Source of the DNA: Nemertoderma westbladi
Lineage: Eukaryota; Xenacoelomorpha; Nemertodermatida; Nemertodermatidae
Assembly (NCBI GenBank): GCA_032718475.1
Contig: JAUCBJ010007601.1
Span: 37,773-101,772, forward strand
Direction of reading: 5' to 3'
DNA length: 64,000 bases
Under the pieces are notes generated by a model. It saw nothing but the letters and a program-made list of their open reading frames with translations. It had not been told where the DNA came from and made no database searches. Shown here piece after piece: positions 26,146-36,643 of the stretch. The position numbers and the translations under genes are program-made. The first letter of the stretch is position 1. The number at the start of each line of letters is the position of its first letter.

Positions 26146-28832
26146 ACGACTGTTATACTGGAGCAGAAACTGTAGATGAGGCAGTTAGATTAGCCCATGG
26201 TATCACCAATTGTTTAAAAATGGGGGGGTTTAATTTAACTAAATTTGTATCCAATTCGAGGGAATTTTTAAAGTTAATCCCTGAAGAGAAGCGAGCCCAG
26301 AGAGATCTCGATTTGAACTTTGATGAACTGCCAGTGACCAGAGCTCTGGGGACTCTTTGGTCCCCCGAAAGTGATATTTTTACGTTCACAACGTCCACTA
26401 AGGAACACCCAGCATCTAAACGTGGTTGTTTGAGTGCGGTAGCATCCATCTATGACCCAATTGGTCTAGTGGCACCGGTAGTCTTACAAGGCAAACAATT
26501 CCTACAAAAATTGTGGGCAAATAAAGTAACCTGGGATGGTATATTATCATCTGACATGTCTTTAGAATGGGCTCAGTGGTATGAGCAATTAACACTCCTC
26601 TCTAAACTCTCAATACCGCGACATTATTTCCTCAATGAGATTTCCCATCCTGATGATATTTTACAGTTACATCACTTTTGTGATGCTAGCTTAAGTGGTT
26701 ACGGATGTGTCTCTTATCTGCGTCGGGTGTCTACCATAGGTCTCATTTCATGTACATTGGTATTTGCAAAAACCCGTACAGCACCAGCACCTTCGAAGGG
26801 AATTTCTATCCCTAAACTAGAATTACAAGCAGCGGTATTGCTTTCCCGTAGCCATGTTCAGATTATGTCCAGCATCACCCTGCATATCCAACCTAACAAC
26901 ATAATCTGTTGGTCGGATTCTACGGTTGTTTTGTGTCAAATAGCTAATGAGGCACGTAGATTTGAAACATACGTAGCAAATCGCACTGTTGAGATTGGTC
27001 GACATTTAAACCCAGAACAGTGGCGGTATATTCCCGGAACTCGAAATCCCGCCGACATTGCCAGCCGAGGTTCTACACCTTCAGAATTTGTCACTAAATA
27101 CCAAGATTGTTGGTTTAATGGACCCAAAGTTTTGAGGCGACCTGAGATTGAATGGGATGAATCTCTTAGACTTTCCAACCCTATGAAAGATCAAGTAATT
27201 CCCCAAGACGCTGGATTAAAATCAGAAAAATATACTAAACCAATTAAATCGAAGGTGATTGCTGCGGTAATAACTGGAAATCACTTTAGAGGGATACATA
27301 ATTTACTTCATCGGTTTAATTCTTTCGAAATGTTAGTAAAAGTGGTAGCTCGCTTTCTTGTAAAGTTTCACTACAATAGGTGCCGGTTGAGCGTTCAAAC
27401 TGACCAATTAATTGATGTGATAAATCCAGAAACACTTTATAAGACATGTAACCAACAAGCTCAAGTAAGAGTACTCGCCTTAGTACAGAAAGATGTCTAT
27501 GGAGATATAATTAGATCGATGTTAAACAAACAAACTACCCGCTTACCCAGATCTCTAGCTATTCTTAACCCATTCATCGGCAAGGATGGTTTGCTCCGAG
27601 TTGGTTCTAGAATACCACTAATAGACTCCTCAGAATATGACTTTATATTTCCCATCATATTACCTGCCTCGCATCACGTATCTATGGTAATTGTAAGAGA
27701 TATTCATATAAATACTGGACATTTAGGAATCGACTATACAGTTCAAAAGGTACGTAAAACTTACTGTATAAATTCGTTACGCCGATTAGTTAAGGCGATT
27801 CAACGTAAGTGTATATTCTGCCGCAAGAAATACGCCCAGCCACTTACACAGATGATGGCACCCCTTCCGGCAGTACGAACAATTGGTTATGTTCCTCCCT
27901 TTTCCAGAACTGGAGTAGATTTATTCGGACCTATGTATGTTGTTCGGGGGCGTGGGTCAGAGAAACGCTACGGTGTACTATTAACATGTATGATATCACG
28001 TGCCATAGTATTAGATCTATCTATGAATTATAGTGCAGATGCATTGTTGTGCGTCCTCAGACGCTTTATTTGTAACCATGCTGGCGTCGAACGTATTTAT
28101 TCTGACCAAGGCAGCCACTTTGGAGGCAGTAAAACAGAACTTGACAATTTACTTATCCAAGCCAAAGAACTTGGCATACCTGATGAAGTAATTGGAAAAA
28201 TCGAATGGGAGTTTCAAACACCAACCGCAAGCCATCACGGGGGCGTCTGGGAACGTCTAATTAGGACCACAAAAGATACACTAAACGCCTTATTAACTAA
28301 ACGACATTCTCAACATAAACTTGTTACTGAAGAGGTGCTACGTACTACGTTGTCTGAGGTACAATATTTAATTAATGACCGCCCATTGTGTGCATTGAAT
28401 GACGATGTAACTTCTACTGAGGTTCTTACTCCCAATCATTTGCTGTTGCGTCGAACAACAGCACTCCCGCAGTCTATTAAATTGATACATGAGATGTATG
28501 ACGGTAATGAGAATGAAGTGCAGTACAGATCTATGTGGCGCAAATCGCAGCATATTGCAAGTCAATTCTGGAGAATATGGCGGAATACTTATATCCAACT
28601 CTTAATCTCACGACAAAAATGGTTCAAACCAAGTCGAAATTTAGCAGTTGGAGATTTAGTTTTGGTTACTGATCCGGATACTAAACGGTTTAAATGGAAA
28701 CTCGGAAGAATTGAGAGTGTATTACCTAGTTCTGATGGATTCGTGCGATCAGTACATGTAAGAACAGGTACTTCAGTTCTATGTCGCCCCGTTCAGCGTT
28801 TATGTCTGTTAGAGATGGCTGTCGATGGTTAA
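26121..28832 (+). CDS. BEL/Pao pol 3' part: RT palm end, RNase H, integrase, C-terminal domain
   Basis: The first ATG is at 26,220 (870 codons), but homologous coding starts upstream at ~26,121 and includes the YVDD catalytic box at 26,139-26,150. Numbering from the ATG, RNase H shows D155 (CDAS), E201 (PKLELQA), D233 (WSDST) and a later Asp in NPADIASRG. Integrase has an HHCC zinc site H496, H501, C531, C534 and the DDE triad D567 (VDLFG), D629 (SDQGSHFGG) and E678 (GGVWERL). Residues ~780-866 (RNLAVGDLVLV...RPVQRLCLL) match the DUF5641-type tail of BEL integrases. All catalytic residues are present, so the only obvious defect is the register change that separates this frame from gag-pro-RT. 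Translation from 26,220 alone would lack the RT active site. Confidence 0.92.
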   Translation, partial: AITRAFYVDDCYTGAETVDEAVRLAHGITNCLKMGGFNLTKFVSNSREFLKLIPEEKRAQRDLDLNFDELPVTRALGTLWSPESDIFTFTTSTKEHPASKRGCLSAVASIYDPIGLVAPVVLQGKQFLQKLWANKVTWDGILSSDMSLEWAQWYEQLTLLSKLSIPRHYFLNEISHPDDILQLHHFCDASLSGYGCVSYLRRVSTIGLISCTLVFAKTRTAPAPSKGISIPKLELQAAVLLSRSHVQIMSSITLHIQPNNIICWSDSTVVLCQIANEARRFETYVANRTVEIGRHLNPEQWRYIPGTRNPADIASRGSTPSEFVTKYQDCWFNGPKVLRRPEIEWDESLRLSNPMKDQVIPQDAGLKSEKYTKPIKSKVIAAVITGNHFRGIHNLLHRFNSFEMLVKVVARFLVKFHYNRCRLSVQTDQLIDVINPETLYKTCNQQAQVRVLALVQKDVYGDIIRSMLNKQTTRLPRSLAILNPFIGKDGLLRVGSRIPLIDSSEYDFIFPIILPASHHVSMVIVRDIHINTGHLGIDYTVQKVRKTYCINSLRRLVKAIQRKCIFCRKKYAQPLTQMMAPLPAVRTIGYVPPFSRTGVDLFGPMYVVRGRGSEKRYGVLLTCMISRAIVLDLSMNYSADALLCVLRRFICNHAGVERIYSDQGSHFGGSKTELDNLLIQAKELGIPDEVIGKIEWEFQTPTASHHGGVWERLIRTTKDTLNALLTKRHSQHKLVTEEVLRTTLSEVQYLINDRPLCALNDDVTSTEVLTPNHLLLRRTTALPQSIKLIHEMYDGNENEVQYRSMWRKSQHIASQFWRIWRNTYIQLLISRQKWFKPSRNLAVGDLVLVTDPDTKRFKWKLGRIESVLPSSDGFVRSVHVRTGTSVLCRPVQRLCLLEMAVDG

Positions 28833-29446
28833 AAATTAATAATTATTTAGTAAAATAAATAATAATAAATACACTGGGACTGAGTGTTGTATGTGTGATG
28901 AACTAAATACATTGTTTGGAGTATGTAGAATTATTATTTCACATTAACGAACATTTTCCTGCAAGTTACTTACTTGTTATTTATTTCATTTTTATGAAAT
29001 TATAGAGTTTATAAGTCTGTAATGATCGACGCATAATTTGTTTGCCTTCAATACAAACACATATGATTAATACAATACACTAATAGAATTGATTTCAATG
29101 TTTTCACCTTAAAAATGTAAACATAAAAAATAAACCTATTAAATAATCCAATAACAAGGCTTCATTTAACAAAGTTAGATCGATGTGTTGTGGCTGGCCT
29201 GTGATTGGTCAAAATATTTATTTGATAAATAGTGAGAATACTACAGATTTGTGTAACAGTGCAATGTGCTATTGGTCATTGGCTTTGCATAAAATAGCGA
29301 ATTCCTAATGTGTTTGTTAGCCTGCTCAGTCTGTAGGTAATTAATCAGATCAAAAATGTATGTAAGTTAAATTAATCTACGTTGAATTAATAAGGTATTA
29401 ATTGCTTTATGGTAGAGCGAAGAAAACTGGTAAACATTTCTTCCAA

Positions 29447-29496
29447 ATGCCTAGGTATCGCCGGAGATGTATCACGCCGTTTTGCAGCCGAAACAG
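29447..29496 (+). other. Exon-like ORF resembling a THAP-domain first exon
   Basis: ATG followed by 16 codons (MPRYRRRCITPFCSRN) and then CAG|GTATGT, a good splice donor. The start-proximal C-x4-C followed by S-R-N-R recalls the first zinc ligands of THAP domains (C-x2-4-C then NR). It sits 150 bp downstream of CCAAT/TATA-like motifs. Only two ligands are encoded and no second exon is visible, so this is a weak resemblance. Confidence 0.2.
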
Positions 29497-29985
29497 GTAT
29501 GTTAAATATTTAGCAATTCTACTGCATGGCTTGGGCTGCTTCCTCAACTTCTCCCAACGGAGACAATTAATCGTTTTTTTTTTATTCGCGTTATAATTCA
29601 CAACATCCACCCACCGTTGTTGCGCCGATCAGGGCTCGCTTGGATTTCAACCAGCGCTAATGCGGCCGGCTCGCGTTTGAGGGTATTTCTCCACATGTTC
29701 CCCAGGCGTCAAAGATATGATAACGGTTTCCGGAATGTAAATTATAATAATTTTTATCATTGGACCTACGTGAAAAAAGGTTTCAGTTCACACTCAGTTG
29801 TCTTACAATGTGCATTATCTTAACATATCTCAAAACGTCTTTATTATTGTTGCTATTAAAACTGATTTTTTCAAATATTACCAATGCCATTACATCTGGC
29901 TTCTGAGTGTTTTGTTTCAATTAAGTGTAAATATTTCTTAATCGAAGGAAATAGTTATATATAGTCGACTTTGCTATTTTTTAGA

Positions 29986-30130
29986 GATTTATAGTATGTA
30001 AGGTTTGTACATATATTGAAAGATTTGTAGTATGTAAGATTCAAGTTTGTACATATATTAAAAGATTTATAGTATGTAAGATTCAAGTTTGTACATAGAT
30101 TGAAAGATTTGTAGTATGTAAGCTTCAAGT
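29986..30130 (+). repeat. ~42-bp tandem repeat near the 3' end of the BEL/Pao element
   Basis: Three and a half copies of a 36-42-bp unit containing GATTTRTAGTATGTAAG and TTTGTACATATATT, just upstream of the polypurine tract. Confidence 0.85.
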
Positions 30131-30187
30131 GCCTTCACTATTTTTGGTGTAATTTTCAATTATTTTTGTAATTTTTGCTAGGGCAAT

Positions 30188-30202
30188 GAAAAAATTAGGG
30201 GA
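30188..30202 (+). promoter_or_regulatory. Polypurine tract (plus-strand primer)
   Basis: GAAAAAATTAGGGGA lies one base before the TG that opens the 3' LTR, the position where plus-strand DNA synthesis is primed in LTR elements. Confidence 0.6.
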
Positions 30203-30203
30203 C

Positions 30204-30655
30204 TGTGCACGTATCCGTGAATCTTCAATATAATTTCTATAGTAGAGTATAAGGAGCAATCGGTTACTAAAAATAATATCTTGCTTACTACACACAACCC
30301 TTGTTAGTTAGGTGATAAATAAATTTGGCCCTTCAGCTGTTTGTAGTTAGTTAGCCTGCGGTATCATCCTACGATTGGTTGATGGGCTATTGTCTGTGCT
30401 CTATATATAATATTGGCATTATTCATTTAAGGTGACTTCTCTATCTGGGTACAAATGTCTACTGGTGTATTAGGTTGTATTATATAGTAGTTATATTGGG
30501 CAGTAGGAAATATTATTTAACAAGTTGAAAGAACATTATACAGTTTCTCTGACAATATTATAGATTTCAACTTCGTAATAAGAACTTATTTCCCCTAATA
30601 AATCAGCGTCTTCCGCCTAAAAATATTCCTAAACAGACGGGGACAATCGTCTACA
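30204..30655 (+). repeat. 3' LTR of the BEL/Pao element
   Basis: 452 bp, identical by eye to 19,154-19,605, including the AATAAA at 30,597-30,602. It is followed by atatg and then 90 bp of unclassified DNA before the hAT element. Confidence 0.96.
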
Positions 30656-30999
30656 ATATGGTCAGCGTATAATGGGTTGGTAGAGTTTGTCTCAGGTTGA
30701 TGAAGGGGCTCTAACATCTGTTGGACTTTATCAAATATGTGGACCTGCAGGGCCGGATTAACCAATAGGCTAACCAAGCTGAGCCTTGGGGCCCCCGAAC
30801 TTTAGGAGCCCCCAAATTTTTGATTGAAATTGAAAGTGAAAGTTTTATACTTTTAAAGAAAACAACAGGTACCGTTACTGTATTCTTAGTAGATACCGGT
30901 AAATGTATAGTACTATCTGTCTTTTTCTTAATCGTTGTCTTGTCGCTATAAACACCCTTGCAATTTCTACTTACCATATTTAGTACCAATATTTTTTTA

Positions 31000-31448
31000 A
31001 CGAACAAAATTTCTGGACGCGATTCTGAGTTTCAAAGTTGATTTAGTCACTTTTGTAAGTTCGTTACCCAGCAGTTTGTGGCTGAAGATAAAGATGTAAA
31101 GATATCAGATATAGTGCTAAGTTATCAGCACAATATCTGTACCAACTACCAACTGTTGATGAGAAAAACCTAGAGTCCACGTTCCCATATGTTGAAATAG
31201 CGTTGAGAATGTATTTGTGTCTTATGTGCACCAACTGCGGTGGGGAATGGTCGTTTAGTCAACTGAAGCGAATAAAAAATGCGTTAAGGGCGTCTCGTCT
31301 ATGGGTGACGCAAGGCTGAGTGATTTCCTCACTATTTTGCATTGAGTTTGAAATACTTCGTCAAATTGATTTCGAAGGTATCAATGATTCATTTGCGAAG
31401 AAAAAGCCAAAAAGCCCATGTAAACCAATAACTCATTTAAAATACTAA
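31000..31448 (+). pseudogene. Decayed hAT transposase C-terminal (dimerisation) region
   Basis: Conceptual translation across stops and shifts shows a hAT C-terminal signature: a block around CGGEWSFSQLKRIKNALRAS (31,228-31,290), corresponding to the 'ERSFS-LKLIKN-LRS' motif of hAT dimerisation domains, then a stretch like 'IEFEILRQIDFEGINDSFAKKK'. In-frame stops and the missing N-terminal two thirds make it non-functional. It is read in the orientation of the element. Confidence 0.75.
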
Positions 31449-31467
31449 ATACCTTTCAATTTAAATA

Positions 31468-32323
31468 CAGAGGTATGGATAACAGGAGTGCTAAACAGAC
31501 CATTATTGGATGTTTGCAACCGAATGCTGAAAGGGGAAAAGCCACTACCAATTTGGACTAAAGGTCAACTAAAGCCTCTCCCTAAGATAGGAGACCTCGG
31601 TATACCAACAAACTATCGTGGGATCTGTCTGTGGTAGCTGCCAAAATATACAATAAAATGATTCTATATAGGATTAGGCCTCACATAGAGAAACTACTGT
31701 GTAAGAGCCAAAACGGATTTCGACCAAGTAGATCAACAATAGCTCAGATACTTGTACTGCGGAGACTGATTGAAGGAATTAAGTCAAAGAATCTCCCCGA
31801 AGTCATGACTTTTGTGGACTTCAAGAAGGCATTCGACTCCATCCATAGAGGTAAAATGCTTGAAATCCTAAGAGCTTATGGAATACCAGAGGTAATTGTT
31901 GCTGCCATTGGATTATTATATTGTGAACTATTAAAAGTATATTGTGAAGTATCAACACTGAGACTGACGAAATCACTTGAACACCGAATTGATGGTTGCT
32001 ACACAACACTACTAAGTGCAGCCCTAAACATCAGCTGGAGATAACACATGACAAACGCCGAGCTCCCTGGTACTATACCACCTGTATCAACCACCCTCCG
32101 TGAACGCAGATTAAGATTCAGTGGGCACTGCTGGCGAAGTAAAGACGAGGTCATTCCAGATCTACTTCTCTGGCAACCAACACATGGAAAGCGAGCCGTG
32201 GACGACCAGCTATAACATATATAGATCAACTTGAAAGGGATACTGAACTTGGGATAAACGAAATTGCGACAACTATGGAGAATCGGATGGAGAACCACTG
32301 TCCGAGTTGGCTCGAGCTAGTAA
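31468..32323 (+). mobile_element. LINE fragment (family A), internally deleted
   Basis: This is the same family as the long minus-strand LINE at 44,278-48,860. It starts in the RT fingers (EVW-TGVLNRPLL), passes the FVDFKKAFDSIHRGKMLEILRAYG palm block (31,810-31,880), then jumps directly from ~31,940 to the C-terminal LTKSLEHRIDGCY segment, so the FADD region and ~700 bp are missing. It ends CTCGAGCTAGTAA, matching the family's 3' end. It lies within the hAT relic, so it either inserted there or was captured. Confidence 0.88.
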
Positions 32324-32564
32324 CAATATTACTTTTAAATACTAAAAAACCATATTATACTAATACTAAATGATATACCTACAATATGTTGGTTATTTTT
32401 AGAATAAGAAATACAATGTTTCCCATTAAAAAGTTGCCCATAATTTGCCAAATAGAGAGGCTGGCTTGCCCTATGCCAAGAATTATGAAAAATAAAATTT
32501 TAGGGGCCCAAATATACCATTAGTCTATGGGCCCCCAAAACCTTAATCCGGCCCTGTGGACCTG

Positions 32565-33767
32565 AAAATAACTATAGGTTCTCCTTAATATTTAGTTTAA
32601 ACACCAAGTTAGGATTAGGTTTAGGTTACCCATATCCAATGATGGTTTAGGTCTAATATTGTTTTGAGTCATCGAAATACTGAAGGAAGTTAGCATCCTT
32701 CCTTCTGTTGTTCTCGATATGAACCAATAAACGCTTCAAACTCAGCATTAGCTCTTAGCTTAGCTGCGAAAGCTAGCTTAAAATTGTCACACCATCTCGA
32801 AGCCTATATAAGAATCTAAGAAATTTAGGGGAATTTTGGGCATTATTGTAATGTGCCTAAAGGGCCGCGTTGACCAACAAACCCTAACCAAAAACTAACA
32901 CCACTGAGGTCTACCCGAATGCATGAACTGCCTACCGATAACTGATACCGTTTCCATACAAAATCTAGGTGGGATCTGAAGTCACATTCGGGATCAAGAG
33001 TAGCGTGGGATCTAAACTCCTGAGACCATTGGAATGCAACATTTTTCTAATTAACTGTATGATGTATGTATGATTTTTTAAAATATATTTTCGTAAATTC
33101 AGCCATGTCTGCAATTCACTGGTGAATTCAAATGTACAGGATTTACATTCCATTTAACTTTATGAAATACATTTTTTTACGATTGTATTATTATTTAAAT
33201 TAATTAAGAATTATTTTAAATTACAGGACGATATCTACAACATTGATGTGTGCTGCAAAGCCAAAACTGTACAAGGTGAAAAAACGTCATGTCGAAACTG
33301 CTAAACAACTGATCAAAATTCCAATGAAATAATATAAATAATATACCTGTAATGAAATAAAATTTTAATGATATTAATATATCACAATATTGTCCCGCTG
33401 TCCACCATTTCTTATTTTCTGGAAATATTAATTTGCAAACTACCCGGATGCATGCCTCAATAAACCGCAGGACTCCCAACCCACCACAGCAACAAGGGGA
33501 AATCACTACTCTGGCAGTAAAGCCGCAGTTGACATGCACTTGCCTGACTGCAGTTGGTATTCAGAAACATCGCATAATATGCTCTGAAGAGGTAAGATAT
33601 CATCAGAACATGGGTGGTGGTTGCGGTGAATGGTCAGGGATATGGGGGAGTGGGTCTGGTTCTAAATCTTACTGCTTTTGTCAGAATTGGACAAGGTAGA
33701 ACCCATTTCCTCCCTATCAATTTATAATCGTAGTTTCAAATTAACAGTTAAGATAATTACAGATAGA
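32565..33767. other. Unassigned DNA
   Basis: About 1.2 kb with no convincing gene. A short stretch at 33,226-33,303 has an acceptor-like ATTACAG, 25 open codons ending in TAA with several cysteines, and an AATAAA ~50 bp later. It could be a terminal exon, but nothing else supports it. Confidence 0.5.
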
Positions 33768-34010
33768 GGGGAAACTGGACGCAATAAAAATTCATCCCTC
33801 TTCAGGGGAAATTGGACGCAAATAACAGCTGATTACTCTCAAAAATAAAACTGTAAGCTGTTCTATTGGGTTCAATTTATTGTTTTGGTTAAAATAACGT
33901 GCCACTGTAACCTGCTCCTTTCCCTAAATTGAGAATTTAACATTGAGGCGGGATATTAATTCGTCAAGGCGGGTTTTGCGTCCAATATCCCCCCCCCCCC
34001 CCCCCCCCCT
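33768..34010. mobile_element. Short inverted-repeat element (MITE-like)
   Basis: GGGGAAACTGGACGCAA at 33,768-33,784 is matched in inverse orientation by TTTTGCGTCCAATATCCCC at 33,974-33,992, and the left end motif is repeated once more at ~33,802. The right end runs into a poly-C tract of ~20 bases. A related CGCAAATAACAGCTGATT segment recurs at ~43,475 in receptor intron 7. There is no coding capacity. Confidence 0.6.
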
Positions 34011-34180
34011 GTCTCGATAATTAAGAGTGAAAGCTGCAGTGAAATTTTAAACAGGCAATACTCCCCTAATAAAGCAGAGCTAATCAGCCAGCAGGTTGGT
34101 GCTATAAATGTTACTGATGAAAGTAGGAAATATGCCGAAGCCTGACAGATTTAACCTGCTCTAGATGCCCTAGGTAGATG

Positions 34181-34754
34181 CAAAAATATATATACTGTAT
34201 AATAAAATGATTCTATATAGAATTAGGCCTCATATAGAGAAACTGCTGCATAAGAGCCAAAATAGATTTCGACCAAATAGATCAACAATAGCTCAGATAC
34301 TTGCACTACGGAGACTGATTGAGGGAATTAAGTCAAAGAATCTCCCCGCAGTCATGACTTTTGTGGACTTCAAGAAGGCATTCGACTCCATCCATAGAGG
34401 TAAAATGCTGGAAATCTTAAGAGCTTATGGAATACCAGAAGTAATTGTCGTTGGCATTGGATTGTTATATTGTGCACAGAATCTCAGGTAACCTCACTCA
34501 CTAACTACTCAATCCTAGCGGGAGCACATTAACTCCATTCCTATTCTTAATTGTATTGGATTACTACGCATTGTGGGCAGCCAGAACTGGTGAAATTTAT
34601 ATACAGTAGAACATTCACACTACAAGAACATTTGGCCATTATTCAAAACGTGTGACATTTTCAGTCATTTTTCAAAATTGGATTACTACGCATTGTGGGC
34701 AGCCAGAACTGGTGAAATTTATATACAGTAGAACATTCACACTACAAGAACATT
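34181..34754 (+). mobile_element. LINE fragment (family A)
   Basis: RT segment from 'MILYRIRPHIEKLL' through FVDFKKAFDSIHRGKMLEI and 'GIGLLY', collinear with the copies at 31,630 and 46,430 (minus). It then continues, out of frame, into the region equivalent to 'VLDYAMRTA' and the CACTTCAAGAAC segment of the family. Its last ~120 bp are tandemly duplicated (34,555-34,676 and 34,677-34,798). Confidence 0.82.
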
Positions 34755-36643
34755 TGGCCATTATTGAAAACGTGTGACATTTTCAGTCATTTTTCAAAAT
34801 AACTTTTCTCAAATTTTTTCGGGAATGTGTTTAGGAATAATAGTAGTATTAGAATCTGGTTAACCAAAATATATTAGTTCGCTTTAAATGCTCTAAAAAT
34901 CAATTTGAATGCAATGGCAATTGCCGAATATTATTCTGTCCCTGACACTGAACAAATAAGGAAAGTTCAAGTCTAATTAAAATGCATCCAATCAGTTTTA
35001 TTTAATAATTTCATTTAATTGCGTGCAGGAAGGCTTATTGTTACTAATATATTTTCACTTTTTACTGTCTGGAAGTTGTCCCTGACTTCTGTCCCTGACT
35101 TCTGTCCCTGACAAATTTTTCGAGTTTTTTCTTTGGCGGGAATTTTAAATCATGTGTGACAATGGTTTCTTCTAATTTATCGGGTTTTACTTATGCTGAA
35201 CTTTGTTGTTTTGCCTGTTAGCCTAAATTCACATTTGCAGTATGCTGACAGGTCAAAAAATTATGTCTGTCCCTGACATATTCTGTTCCCGACGTTACTG
35301 TAGGTAATACTATCTGTCCCTGACGAGAGTGCTTTCTGGGTGTCTTCTCGCCGCCCACTGGCTGTAAGTTGTAAGTAAGTTGATGTAAGTATTTTAGAGA
35401 GTTTTTAGAGAGAGAGAGTAAGTTTTTTCTACTGTAGCGTTGTTCAGCAAGTCCTATCAAGACATAGACTAGAAAGCCAGCAAGCTGGCTGGAAGGAGCC
35501 CGGGGGAAAAATCCTAGCCAAGACTATTACAAAGAACTATGTCAGTCAGCAGTAAGTAAACTAAAATTGTCTAAACTGCAAGTCGTGAGGCTAGCTGACT
35601 TTGTGGCTCGCCCCACATAATAAAAAATGCAACTTAGCTACCACTAACAAAAATATAATATGAAGCAAATAATTTCATTATCAAGAACGTTTACAAGATA
35701 TAAGATGCGATTACCGAATATTTATAAAAAATGCCCATGATGCACAACCAGATAAATAACAACGAATAGAGCCAAATAATAAATTTAGTTTCCTTCTATA
35801 GGTATTACCCCGTCGTCAAGCGGAATATCTCTTCCCAGTGAATTCTATGTGAATATGTAATATAGGTACTCCTTAGGCGGTAGGCCAGAGCGGGCTCCTT
35901 AAATACATGCAACTACTGTATTATAGTGTAGGTCAACTATAAAACATTTTGCAATCCACAGTGAGTATCGACTGCAATAGGACACAACACACTGCTTTGT
36001 GTAACTAAAATTCATTCTCCTGATCCACCCCCTAACATAGCAGAGTGAGTAACCTTATTGTAGATATACCCTTAGGAAGCACTGGGAGAGCAATCAGCTT
36101 ATGGGGTAATACATTAGAAACCAACAGCTTATGTGTGAGTAAACATTGCCTTTCCTTATAGCCTACTAGTAAAACTTGGCAACCAACACGTTTTTCTATG
36201 ACTGTGTATAACATATTAAGCCATATTTCATCATGAACACCAGCTGTTATTTTACCATTGCTTTTAATTTCGCGACAAAACAATGTCAAAAAACCAAATA
36301 TATCGAATACCACACATAGAATCGATCTGAAATTTTGTAACGCGATTATGAACCACCAAAGCAATGTACTTGCAAAATTTCATCAAAATCGCCAGGCAGG
36401 AAGTGCCTTAACCTAGATAATTATCAGTCAGTATGTCAGTCAGTATGTCAGTCAGTGTAATGTATCCTGAGATTTTTACAGAAGGTATCCCTGAGATTCT
36501 TACAGTAAGTATCCCGCTGTCAAGCGGGCTCCTAATAACTACATAGATAGTTGTAGTTAGTCATACAGTAGGATTTCAGTAGTCCCAGTATGTACAAATG
36601 CATTATTTTTGTGATGGCCCTTCTCTAATCGATATATACTTAA

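Larger units (their letters stand above)
28833..30203 (+). other. 3' untranslated region of the BEL/Pao element
   Basis: A 1.37-kb stretch between pol and the 3' LTR, unusually long for this superfamily. It holds promoter-like motifs (ATTGGTCAAAAT near 29,204, ATTGGTCATTGG near 29,271, an A/T box GCATAAAATAGC near 29,288), a small exon-like ORF at 29,447-29,496, a 3-4 copy tandem repeat at 29,986-30,130, and a purine tract just before the LTR. No envelope-like frame is present. Confidence 0.7.
19154..30655 (+). mobile_element. BEL/Pao LTR retrotransposon, 11.5 kb, young copy
   Basis: Two 452-bp LTRs that I read as identical, both starting TGTGCAC and ending TCTACA (TG...CA), enclose a gag-pol region. 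The order of protease, RT, RNase H and integrase, the DUF1759-like and A17-type protease modules, the zinc-binding cluster and the C-terminal DUF5641-like domain identify the BEL/Pao superfamily. Matching LTRs imply recent insertion. The copy is nonetheless damaged: one base is out of register inside RT. The 5-bp left flank (gccct, satellite) does not match the right flank (atatg), so no target-site duplication is seen. A primer-binding site next to the 5' LTR was not recognised. The 3' side has a purine-rich tract ending next to the 3' LTR. No envelope-like gene is evident. Confidence 0.96.
30748..32556 (+). mobile_element. hAT-type DNA transposon relic with nested LINE fragment
   Basis: The ends are inverted repeats (CAGGGCCGGATTAACC at left, TTAATCCGGCCCTG at right) and are flanked by a perfect 8-bp duplication, TGGACCTG, at 30,740-30,747 and 32,557-32,564, which is diagnostic of hAT insertion. 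Subterminal GGGGCCCC-rich stretches occur at both ends. Inside is a decayed C-terminal transposase dimerisation region (31,000-31,448) and an inserted LINE fragment (31,468-32,323). Confidence 0.9.

Noticed and set aside
33226-33303. Small cysteine-rich terminal exon
   Set aside because: It has only an AT-rich acceptor-like site, 25 open codons and a nearby AATAAA; no partner exon or recognisable family.
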